From Verrucomicrobiia bacterium (GTDB lineage Bacteria; Verrucomicrobiota; Verrucomicrobiia; Limisphaerales; JADLHS01): DNA of 64,000 nucleotides. Below are positions 34,090 to 42,107 of the stretch, in pieces. Numbering within the stretch: the first letter of the stretch is position 1; each line of letters begins with the position of its first letter. The position numbers and the translations under genes are program-made. The notes below the pieces were generated by a model that was not told where the DNA came from, ran no database searches, and worked only from the letters and a program-made list of their open reading frames with translations. Location: NCBI GenBank assembly GCA_026125285.1, contig JAHCLO010000012.1, positions 1 to 64,000 of the forward strand. Direction: 5' to 3'.

Positions 34090-35019
34090 GTGTCAACGTC
34101 GCGAAACAACGCCTGGCTGGCCGCAAGTCTCCTGTTTGCCGTGTTCCTTTGGGGCGGCAACAACACGGGCACCAAAGTCCTCGTGGCCTCCTGGCCGCCC
34201 ATCTGGACCGGCGGCAGCCGCTTTCTGCTGGCGGGCCTACTGTTGCTGGCCGTGTTTCGCTGGACGCGTTGGCTGGGCGTCCGACACACGCCGCCACCGG
34301 AATTGAAGCGGCCCCTCTGGCGGCGTGGCGGCCTGAGTCTGGCCGCCTACATCGTCGCCTTCAATTGGGCGCTGCGTTACACTTCAGCCTCCCACGTGGC
34401 GTTGTACCTGGGTGCGGCGCCGGTGTGGGCGCTGCTGTGGGAAGGCTGGCCGGACCGCACCCGCCGCAGTGCCCTGCGTTACGGGGCCGCGTTGCTGGCG
34501 CTGGGGGGAGTGGCGGTGCTGGTCGGTCCGGCGCTCGGTTCGCGCGCCGTGAGTTTGCCCGGGGAATTACTTGGGCTGACGGCCAGTGTGTTGTGGGCAA
34601 ATTTTGGTCGGCAGTGCCGGGCGTTGAGTTGCCAACTCAGCGGGGCTGAAGTCACGGCGCACACGATGTGGCGGGCGGGCGTCTGTCTGATGCCCTTGGC
34701 ACTGGTGGAGCTTATCCCATCGGGACTGCCGCTGGATACCAATTTACTGGGGATCCAAGCCTACTGCATCGTGGCGGGTGGTGGGTTGGCTTTCGGCCTG
34801 TGGACCAATGCACTACGGCACTGGCCCACCAGCCAGGTGTTATTGTTCAACAACCTGATTCCGTTGAGCACGATGTTGTGGGCGTACTTTTGGCTGGACG
34901 AGCCCATCACTTCGACTTTCTGGCTGGCGATGATTCTGATTGCCACCGGGGTGATTCTGGGTCAACTCAGCTTTGGCAAGACGCCGGTTCCGCGTACGGT
35001 CGCCCAAACGGAAGTATAA
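34090..35019 (+). CDS. EamA/DMT-family transporter
   Basis: A 309-residue membrane protein with ten predicted helices in two EamA halves (AASLLFAVFLWGGNNTGTKV; ELLGLTASVLWANFGRQC). The C-terminal half has the typical QVLLFNNLIPLSTMLWAYFWLDEP. DMT transporters move amino acids, sugars or other metabolites, usually outward; the substrate cannot be told. GTG 34090 is chosen because helix 1 starts just after it; the open frame upstream overlaps the rhodanese gene on the other strand. The cupin gene starts 20 bp downstream, probably co-transcribed. Confidence 0.83.
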   Translation: MSTSRNNAWLAASLLFAVFLWGGNNTGTKVLVASWPPIWTGGSRFLLAGLLLLAVFRWTRWLGVRHTPPPELKRPLWRRGGLSLAAYIVAFNWALRYTSASHVALYLGAAPVWALLWEGWPDRTRRSALRYGAALLALGGVAVLVGPALGSRAVSLPGELLGLTASVLWANFGRQCRALSCQLSGAEVTAHTMWRAGVCLMPLALVELIPSGLPLDTNLLGIQAYCIVAGGGLAFGLWTNALRHWPTSQVLLFNNLIPLSTMLWAYFWLDEPITSTFWLAMILIATGVILGQLSFGKTPVPRTVAQTEV

Positions 35020-35039
35020 CCATCAACCCGACTGTTATC

Positions 35040-35405
35040 ATGGACATCCGAAATCTTGAAGAAGTGCCGGCTTTCATCACCAAGGATGGTTCGGAAATCC
35101 GCGAGTTGCTCGCGCATCGGAATTCCGTCATCCGCCGGCAGAGTCTGGCCGAGGCCCGCTTGCCCGTGGGCGCCAGCACGCAGGAACATTACCATCCCAA
35201 GGCCGAGGAGATTTACTACCTGACGCACGGGAGTGGCCAGATTCGCATTGAAGGCGAAGTGCGAGCCGTCAAGGCGGGCGACGCCATTGCCATCCCGCCG
35301 GGACAAAAGCACAAACTGTGGAACACCGGTGACGAGCCGTTGCGTCTGCTCTGTTGCTGCGCGCCGGCTTACGAGCACAGCGACACCGTCATCACCGAAA
35401 CGTGA
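35040..35405 (+). CDS. Single-domain cupin
   Basis: A 121-residue cupin (beta-barrel) protein. Motif 1 is STQEHYHPKAEEIYYLTHGSG with His/Glu metal ligands; motif 2 is GDAIAIPPGQKHKLWNTG with the last His. Such small cupins serve as isomerases, dioxygenases or regulators; nothing points to one. A Cys-rich patch (RLLCCCAPAY) near the C-terminus is unusual. It directly follows the EamA transporter. Confidence 0.85.
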   Translation: MDIRNLEEVPAFITKDGSEIRELLAHRNSVIRRQSLAEARLPVGASTQEHYHPKAEEIYYLTHGSGQIRIEGEVRAVKAGDAIAIPPGQKHKLWNTGDEPLRLLCCCAPAYEHSDTVITET

Positions 35406-35441
35406 ATTGACCTCGCCCGGAGTCCTCGCTTAACTGCCTTG

Positions 35442-35849
35442 ATGCGAACGTGGATCGTGCTATTGCTCGTCGGGGTCATATTGGGCGGGGGTTGCGCCGG
35501 CAACGGCACGGCGACGTTCGAGACGGTCCCGGCGAATACCGGCGCCGTTCAGAGCGATAAAACCCCGTTGCCGGCAGAGGGCGGGGCCATCACGAATACC
35601 GCCGAATTGATCATCACCCCGGACCACATGCTGGTGGGGAGGGTGGTCGCCTACAATGAGGCGGGCCGGTTTGTGGTGCTGGATTTCCCTTTGGGTGAGT
35701 TGCCGGCTGTCGAGCGGCGAATGTTCCTCTACCGGGCCGGATTGAAGGTGGGAGAAGTCAGGATCAATTCCTGGCAGCGCGAACATTTCATCGTGGCGGA
35801 CTTGGTGGCGGGCGAAGCCCGGCAGGGCGACCAGGTGCGGGCCAGGTAA
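35442..35849 (+). CDS. Small lipoprotein
   Basis: A 135-residue exported lipoprotein. The signal is MRTWIVLLLVGVILGGGCAG, where the Cys of the GGGC lipobox would be lipidated. The mature part is a beta-rich domain (DHMLVGRVVAYNEAGRFVVL, VGEVRINSW, EARQGDQVRAR) reminiscent of small FlgT/SH3-like domains in Verrucomicrobia. ATG 35442 is chosen over TTG 35439. Function unknown. Confidence 0.78.
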   Translation: MRTWIVLLLVGVILGGGCAGNGTATFETVPANTGAVQSDKTPLPAEGGAITNTAELIITPDHMLVGRVVAYNEAGRFVVLDFPLGELPAVERRMFLYRAGLKVGEVRINSWQREHFIVADLVAGEARQGDQVRAR

Positions 35850-35935
35850 CCCCTTCCTAATAGATCGTGGAATCCAGTCTGGGCGCTGCTGAGGCTCGCT
35901 CGCGCTGAACAGTTCAACCTGAGCTTGCGGCCTGA

Positions 35936-36298
35936 TCAAACCTCCGGCTTCTCCGTCCCCTCGCCGTGAGTTTCCTGCAATGGTTTGACGGTTTGCGGCA
36001 GGGCGTTCCGCTTGTACGGCGAATGGAGGTTGAAGTAAATCCCGCACAGTGGACGCGGGTCGTCGTTCTGGCTTAGAATCACGGTGACCTGTTTGTCCAG
36101 GGCGATGCCGTGCCTCAAGTTGGCCCCGCGGGTTTCATAAGCCTTGATGGCCTTTTGCACCAGCGAAGCGAGTGCCGCTTCAAAATCCTCCGGCGTTTTG
36201 TCCAGGCACACCACAAACTTGTCATAGGCGCGCACGGCCTCGGCAATTTCCCGCTTGAAAGTCTCAATCGTCACAGGTGCAAGGTAGGGGAACCCCAC
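35936..36298 (-). CDS. Hypothetical protein downstream of yggS
   Basis: A 120-residue soluble protein (FKREIAEAVRAYDKFVVCLD, FEAALASLVQKAIKAYETRG, QVTVILSQNDDPRPLCGIYF) of a family I do not recognise. GTG 36298 or GTG 36274 could be the start; the second avoids most of the upstream gene's ribosome-site region. It begins 21 bp after the YggS-type gene on the same strand and is likely in its operon. Confidence 0.65.
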   Translation of the reverse strand: MGFPYLAPVTIETFKREIAEAVRAYDKFVVCLDKTPEDFEAALASLVQKAIKAYETRGANLRHGIALDKQVTVILSQNDDPRPLCGIYFNLHSPYKRNALPQTVKPLQETHGEGTEKPEV

Positions 36299-36319
36299 CC
36301 GAAATGAAGGAAAATCCCG

Positions 36320-37024
36320 TCAAGCTGGTGGGTCGGCCTTTCGGCCGGAGCGCTCCCCGAACAATGCGGTCCCGACGCGGATAATGGTCGCGCCTTCCTC
36401 AATGGCCACCTCGAAATCCTCGCTCATACCCATGCTCAGGTGGGGCAGGGGAGCGCCGAGCACGGCTTCCGCGGCTTCCTTCAATGCGCGGAGTTTTTGA
36501 AAATAGGGTCGCGCTTTCTCCGGCACCGGTGCAAACGGAGGAATGGCCATCAAACCATGAACCTCCAGACGGGGCAGGGCATTGATGGCCTGCAAGTCGG
36601 CCAACATCGCCTCGGGCGGGTAACCAAACTTGCTGGCTTCGCCGGCCACGTTGACCTCGATCAGGATGGGCATCGTCTTGGCCGCCTGCTCGGCGCGCTT
36701 GTTGAGTTCGCGCGCCAGGGCCAGGCTGTCCACGCTGTGGATCATCTCGAACAACTCGACTGCGTCGCGGCACTTGTTCGATTGCAGATGGCCAATGAAA
36801 TGCCAGCGCGCTTTCCCGGGACAATTAGGAATTTTAGCCTTCGCCTCCTGGACTTTGTTTTCGCCGAACCAAGTCAGGCCGAGATCAGTAGCGGCGCGGA
36901 TGGTTTCGGGCGGATGCGTCTTGGAGACCGCCAGCAACAACACGGAATCCCGCGCGCGTCCAACACGTTCGCACGCGGCGCGAATTCTTTGCTCGATCTG
37001 CTCCACATTGTCGGCCAAACCCAT
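36320..37024 (-). CDS. YggS-family PLP homeostasis protein
   Basis: A 234-residue PLP-binding TIM barrel (alanine-racemase-like N-domain). The PLP lysine is in LLLAVSKTHPPE; WFGENKVQEAKAKI, WHFIGHLQSNK, IEVNVAGEASKFG, LMAIPPFA, LSMGMSEDFEVAIEEGATI and VRVGTALFG (as IIRVGTALFG) are all family landmarks. It binds and buffers PLP; no catalytic reaction is established. ATG 37024 gives the standard length; the longer frame to 37141 has no support. Confidence 0.93.
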   Translation of the reverse strand: MGLADNVEQIEQRIRAACERVGRARDSVLLLAVSKTHPPETIRAATDLGLTWFGENKVQEAKAKIPNCPGKARWHFIGHLQSNKCRDAVELFEMIHSVDSLALARELNKRAEQAAKTMPILIEVNVAGEASKFGYPPEAMLADLQAINALPRLEVHGLMAIPPFAPVPEKARPYFQKLRALKEAAEAVLGAPLPHLSMGMSEDFEVAIEEGATIIRVGTALFGERSGRKADPPA

Positions 37025-37203
37025 GTCGCCATTTAGCCAGAACCCTGGCCGCGGGGAAATCACCATTTGGCACAACGCAGTGCAATTCTCGCCAGTTGAT
37101 TGAGTCCCCCTCAAGCCGCTGTGCCCCTGAGCGGTATGCACGATGGACTACGATTCCTCGACCGAGCGGGTTCGCGATTGCGCCACCGCAATTCTTGAAT
37201 AGT

Positions 37204-38811
37204 ATGCGCCCTATGCACCCGCAAAGACGGCCAGTGTTTGTTCACCGATCCCGGATCACACTTGCATTATTGCTGCCCGCCCTGCTGCTCCCAGTTTCGT
37301 TGGTGGCAGAAGCACTGACTCTCTCCGCCCGTTCGCGCGCAGAGGCGCATCCGGGCTCCGGCGAGTGGCGCGTCGTGGAAAAGCAACTTCGCTGGAATTC
37401 TTCCCAGACGGCGATCGTCGTCTGTGACATGTGGGACAAGCATTGGTGTCCGAGCGCAACGGAGCGCGTGGCAGAAATGGCACCGCGCATGAATGACGTG
37501 CTTAATGTTGCGAGGTTGAAGGGCGTCCTTATCATCCACTGCCCCAGCGGGACGCTGAACTTCTACCAAGACCATCCGGCGCGAAAGCGTGCGCAAGCTG
37601 CGCCCAAGGTGGAGACGGCAATCCCCTTGCAAGGCTGGTGCAGCCTTGATTTGGCCCAGGAGTCACCCTTGCCGATTGATGACACGGATGAGGGTTGCGA
37701 CGGGTGCGCCACCTGTCCGCCGCACGGCGCCTGGAGTCGCCAGATCGCCACGCTCGACATCCACGAACAGGACGCCATTACCGACTCGGCGGAGGCGTAC
37801 TATTTGATGCGCGAGCGCGGTATCACCAACGTTATCGTCATGGGGGTACATGCGAACATGTGCGTGCTGGGACGGCCCTTTTCCATCCGCCAGATGCGCA
37901 ACCAGGGCCAGAATGTCGTTCTGATGCGTGACCTCACCGATGCCATGTATAATTCGTATTCGGCTCCCTATGTGAATCACTTCCGCGGCACGGAACTGGT
38001 GGTGGAGCACATTGAAAAATACTGGTGTCCCTCGATCACCAGTGCGGCGTTCCTGGGCGGCGATCCGTTTCGCTTTCGTGCCGACCACCCGCCAAAAGTT
38101 GTCTTCCTGATTGGTGAGGACGAATACAAGACCTGGGAAACGCTGCCCCGGTTCGCGGAACAGATCGTCGCCTGGCGCGGTTTGCAGACCGTGGTCGTCC
38201 AGCAAAGTCCGGACAACAAGCACCACTTCCACGGTTTGGCGGAGGCGATGAAAGGCGCCGATTTGTTGGTCGTGAGTCTGCGGCGCCGCGCGTTGGCACC
38301 AGCGCAACTTGAGCTGATTCGCAATCATCTGGCCCGCGGCAAGCCGTTGGTGGGCGTTCGGACGTCCAGTCACGCGTTTGCGCCGCGTGGTGACGACGCG
38401 AAGCTCGGTGCGGCCTGGCCGGAGTTCGATGCCGAAGTGCTCGGCGGTAACTACCGCGGCCATTACGGCCCGTCAGCACCGGCCACGATGCGCCTGCCGG
38501 AAAGCGGCGTTATTCACCCCATCCTGACGAGCATGGATCTTGGGGAGTTGACCGGCCAAGGATCCCTGTACAAAGCCGGTCCTTTGAAAACCACGGCGCA
38601 AGCGGTCTTGATCGGGACCATCCCGGACCAACCCGCCGAGCCGGTGGCTTGGGTGAACACTTACGGCCCGCGTCGGGCAAAGGTATTTTACACTTCCTTG
38701 GGCCACGAGGGTGATTTTGCACAGCCACCATTCCGGCGCTTGTTGTTGAACGGGATCCTTTGGGCGCTCAACCAACCCATCCCGCCTGACGACCGGCTGC
38801 AACCGAAATAG
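37204..38811 (+). CDS. Isochorismatase-like hydrolase fused to ThuA-like domain
   Basis: A 535-residue exported protein with a signal peptide (ITLALLLPALLLPVSLVAEA). Residues ~55-270 form an isochorismatase-type cysteine hydrolase: Asp in AIVVCDMWDKHWC and catalytic Cys in VMGVHANMCVLGRPF. A Cys-rich insert (DEGCDGCATCPPHG) is unusual. Residues ~290-525 form a ThuA/trehalose-utilisation-like domain (VVFLIGEDEYKTWETLPRFA, VVSLRRRALAPAQLELI, KVFYTSLGHEGDF). This pairing is seen in PVC bacteria, where ThuA may act in sugar oxidation. ATG 37204 or 37213 can start it. The PVC heme protein follows after 17 bp. Confidence 0.85.
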   Translation: MRPMHPQRRPVFVHRSRITLALLLPALLLPVSLVAEALTLSARSRAEAHPGSGEWRVVEKQLRWNSSQTAIVVCDMWDKHWCPSATERVAEMAPRMNDVLNVARLKGVLIIHCPSGTLNFYQDHPARKRAQAAPKVETAIPLQGWCSLDLAQESPLPIDDTDEGCDGCATCPPHGAWSRQIATLDIHEQDAITDSAEAYYLMRERGITNVIVMGVHANMCVLGRPFSIRQMRNQGQNVVLMRDLTDAMYNSYSAPYVNHFRGTELVVEHIEKYWCPSITSAAFLGGDPFRFRADHPPKVVFLIGEDEYKTWETLPRFAEQIVAWRGLQTVVVQQSPDNKHHFHGLAEAMKGADLLVVSLRRRALAPAQLELIRNHLARGKPLVGVRTSSHAFAPRGDDAKLGAAWPEFDAEVLGGNYRGHYGPSAPATMRLPESGVIHPILTSMDLGELTGQGSLYKAGPLKTTAQAVLIGTIPDQPAEPVAWVNTYGPRRAKVFYTSLGHEGDFAQPPFRRLLLNGILWALNQPIPPDDRLQPK

Positions 38812-38828
38812 AACAGCGATTTGAAGGA

Positions 38829-41800
38829 ATGAATCTTCGCTCAGTGTGTGCCTGCTTCATGGTGAGCGTGGCCGCCATGGTCGGCGGGCGGTCCCAGCAA
38901 TACGAGCGCAGCCAGGCGCCCCCGCCCTTGTCACCCGCCGAATCCGCCCGTGCTTTCACCGTTCCGGCGGATTTGGAAATTGAGGTGGTACTCACCGAGC
39001 CGTTGATCGCCCAGCCGCTGCACCTGAGCTTCGATGAACGCGGCCGCTTGTGGGTCGTGGAGTATCGTCAGTACCCCGCGCCGGCGGGCCTGCAACAGAT
39101 CAGCCACGATAAGTTCTGGCGCTCCGTTTATGACCAGGTGCCGCCGCCACCGCCGCATCATTTTCGCGGCAAAGACCGGGTCTCAATCCACGAAGACACC
39201 AACGGCGACGGTGTCTTCGACTCCGCCAGAGTATTCGTGGATGGCCTGAACATCGTCACGTCCGTTGCGGTTGCCCGCGACGGAGTGTGGGTGTTGAATC
39301 CACCGTACCTGCTCTTCTATCCCGATCGCGACCGCGACGACGTGCCGGACGGCGACCCCGAGGTGCATCTTTCCGGTTTCGGATTGGAGGATACCCATTC
39401 GGTCGCCAACAGCCTGCGTTGGGGGCCGGACGGCTGGCTTTACGCCTGCCAGGGCAGCACCGTGAGCGGGCGGGTGAAGCTCGAGCCGTTGCCCACCGAT
39501 CACACACCGATCTCGACCAATGTCGTCCAGACCCTCGGCCAACATCTCTGGCGCTTTCATCCGGCGACGCGACGATATGAAGTCTTCTCCGAGGGCGGCG
39601 GCAACGCCTTCGGCATTGAGATGGACGCGCAGGGCCGGCTTTTCTCCGGGCACAACGGCGGCGACACGCGCGGTTTTCATTACGTGCAGGGCGCGTATCT
39701 GCAAAAGGGTTTTCAAAAGCATGGCGACCTCTCAAATCCGTACGCGTTCGGCTATTTTTCGCAGATGCCACACGACCGCGTAGAGCGCTTCACGCACACA
39801 TTCTTGATCTACGAGGCGGTTGGCTTGCCGGAGCGTTACCGTGGGTGTTTGTTTGGTGTTGAGCCATTACAGGGGCGAATCGTGCTCAGCCAAATCACGC
39901 CGCTGGCCTCAACCTTCGCGACGCGTGATTTGGAGCACGTTGTCACCACGACTGATCGCTGGTTTCGCCCGGTGGATATCAAACTTGGACCCGACGGCGC
40001 AATTTACATTGCCGACTGGCATGACTTTTCCATCAACCACTGGAAGAACTATCAGGGGAACATGGACGCGACGAGCGGTCGCGTCTGGCGATTGAGAGCC
40101 AGGAGTTCCACAGCGGCGAAGCCTTTCGACCTGGCAAAACACACAAACGACGAACTCATCGCCCTGCTGGATCATCCCAACCGTTGGTGGCGCGAAACCT
40201 CGTCGCGGGTGCTGAGTCAGCGGGGAAATGCGACGCTTCTGCCGGTCTTGGCGAAGCACGTTGACCAATCCACCGGACCGGCGGCGTTGAACGCGCTTTG
40301 GACCTGGCACACCATTGCCGACCAAACTCGTTCGAGCGCGAGTGTGGCGCGGTTTCTCACGCACACGGATCCGCAGGTTCGTTTGTGGGCGGTGCGCTTC
40401 CTGGGCGATCCGTTTCCCGGCGCGCTGGCCACGGGAGTTTCAATGTCGCTGTCGGCAAGCGCGGACACCGAAAGGCGCACCCGGAGTGGCGTGCGGGCGT
40501 TGGCTGAATTGGCAGCCGACGAACCGAATCTCGAAGTCCGCATCCAGCTTGCCGCGACAGCCAAGCGGCTGCCCGCCGAGACCGCGTTGCCCATTGTTCG
40601 GTCCCTGGCGCAGCGCGATGAAGACGCCGCCGATGCGCGACAGCCGTTGATGATCTGGTGGGCGTTGGAAGCCAAGGCAGGCTCACATCGCGTGGACGTG
40701 CTGCACCTCCTGACCGAGACCGCGTTTTGGGAACGTTCCATTGTGAAGCGACATTTGCTGGAGCGGCTCATGCAACGTTACGCCCAGGCCGGCGCACGGG
40801 AGGACTTGCTCGCCTGCGCGAAGTTGCTCGACCGTTCTCGCGCAAGAGAATACTCGGAAATCCTGATGCGCGGATTTGAAAAGGCATTTCAAGGACGCAG
40901 TGTTGCCGGACTCCCGGAAGAATTGGTCACTGCGATGGCGCGGCACGGTGTCGGGTCCATCACGGTGGGCGTGCGGCGGGGCGATGGGGCGGCGCTGGCC
41001 GAGGCGCTGAAAGTGATTGCCAACCGTAACTTGCCGGCTGATCAACGCCGCCAATTCATTCAAGTGCTTGGCGAAGTGCGATTCCGCGAGGCAGTCCCGG
41101 TGCTGCTGCGACTGGCCGAAAGTGAAAAAGACGACGCGCTTCTACAGGCAGTATTTGCGGCATTGCTCCCGTTCGAAAACGCCCAGATCGCGCCGACTAC
41201 CCTGAGCCGGTTGCCGACTCTGACTCCTGGCGCCAGCGTCACGGCCCTGACGCTGCTTACCAGCCGCGCGGAATACGCGGTCGCCCTTGTGCGCGCCGTC
41301 GAGGACCAGCGTGTGCCCGCGAAGCTTGTGCCCGCCGAGTTTGCCCGCCGACTCAAGACTTTTGGCCACACGCCCACGCTCGCTGCAATCGAACGCTTGT
41401 GGCCGCAAGCCGGGCAACCAACCACGGCGCAGATGGCGACTGAAATCACGCGCCTGGCGGAAGTGTTGAACGAAGGTCACGGTGATCCTTACAACGGTAA
41501 ACGATTTTACACCGTCGCGTGCGCCTCGTGCCACCGCTTGTTCAACCACGGTGGTGACATCGGCCCCGACCTGACGAGTTTCAACCGTAGCGACGTGGAC
41601 AGCCTATTGCTGGCCATTGTGAATCCCAGCGCGGAGATCAAAGAAGGCTACGAGAATTTCAACGTCGAGACGAAGGACGAACGCGCGTTGAGCGGCTTCA
41701 TTGTGTCACAGGACGAGCGTCAGGTGATTCTACGCGGATTCGACGGCCAGAATGTGGTCCTGCCGCGCGGCGAAATCCACACCCTGCAACCAGCCGGAAG

Positions 41801-41897
41801 ATCACTGATGCCCGAGGGATTGCTCGACGGTTTCGACGCCCAACAAGTGCGCGATCTGTTTGCCTACCTCCGCAGCAGCCAGCCGTTGAATGAGTAG
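38829..41897 (+). CDS. PVC-type heme-binding dehydrogenase-like protein
   Basis: A 1,022-residue exported protein with a short signal peptide. Residues ~40-420 form a membrane-bound-dehydrogenase-type beta-propeller (VPADLEIEVVLTEPLIAQPL, RLWVVEYRQYP, GGGNAFGIEMDAQGRLFSGH, VDIKLGPDGAIYIADWHD). A long HEAT-repeat-like helical region follows to ~870. A heme c site CASCH sits at residues 898-902, with a distal-ligand candidate Met in the last ~120 residues. Known in Planctomycetes and Verrucomicrobia; it probably passes electrons from sugar or polyol oxidation. It lies 17 bp after the isochorismatase-ThuA gene. Confidence 0.9.
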   Translation: MNLRSVCACFMVSVAAMVGGRSQQYERSQAPPPLSPAESARAFTVPADLEIEVVLTEPLIAQPLHLSFDERGRLWVVEYRQYPAPAGLQQISHDKFWRSVYDQVPPPPPHHFRGKDRVSIHEDTNGDGVFDSARVFVDGLNIVTSVAVARDGVWVLNPPYLLFYPDRDRDDVPDGDPEVHLSGFGLEDTHSVANSLRWGPDGWLYACQGSTVSGRVKLEPLPTDHTPISTNVVQTLGQHLWRFHPATRRYEVFSEGGGNAFGIEMDAQGRLFSGHNGGDTRGFHYVQGAYLQKGFQKHGDLSNPYAFGYFSQMPHDRVERFTHTFLIYEAVGLPERYRGCLFGVEPLQGRIVLSQITPLASTFATRDLEHVVTTTDRWFRPVDIKLGPDGAIYIADWHDFSINHWKNYQGNMDATSGRVWRLRARSSTAAKPFDLAKHTNDELIALLDHPNRWWRETSSRVLSQRGNATLLPVLAKHVDQSTGPAALNALWTWHTIADQTRSSASVARFLTHTDPQVRLWAVRFLGDPFPGALATGVSMSLSASADTERRTRSGVRALAELAADEPNLEVRIQLAATAKRLPAETALPIVRSLAQRDEDAADARQPLMIWWALEAKAGSHRVDVLHLLTETAFWERSIVKRHLLERLMQRYAQAGAREDLLACAKLLDRSRAREYSEILMRGFEKAFQGRSVAGLPEELVTAMARHGVGSITVGVRRGDGAALAEALKVIANRNLPADQRRQFIQVLGEVRFREAVPVLLRLAESEKDDALLQAVFAALLPFENAQIAPTTLSRLPTLTPGASVTALTLLTSRAEYAVALVRAVEDQRVPAKLVPAEFARRLKTFGHTPTLAAIERLWPQAGQPTTAQMATEITRLAEVLNEGHGDPYNGKRFYTVACASCHRLFNHGGDIGPDLTSFNRSDVDSLLLAIVNPSAEIKEGYENFNVETKDERALSGFIVSQDERQVILRGFDGQNVVLPRGEIHTLQPAGRSLMPEGLLDGFDAQQVRDLFAYLRSSQPLNE

Positions 41898-42107
41898 GCG
41901 GTAGTCACTCCAAGGGAACAGCGCGCGCGTACGGCCAAAATGTCGGGCGTGCTATGCCCATCGTAACCTCGCTTGGGCCGCGGCCTGATCCGCTGCCTGG
42001 GCGTTCAGTGCGCCCTGCCCAGTGGCTCTTGGCGGGAAAAGATCATGCCAATCGTGCTCTCAGTTCGACGCTGCTCACGAGCGTTATGATTCCCCTGGTC
42101 AAGCAAG

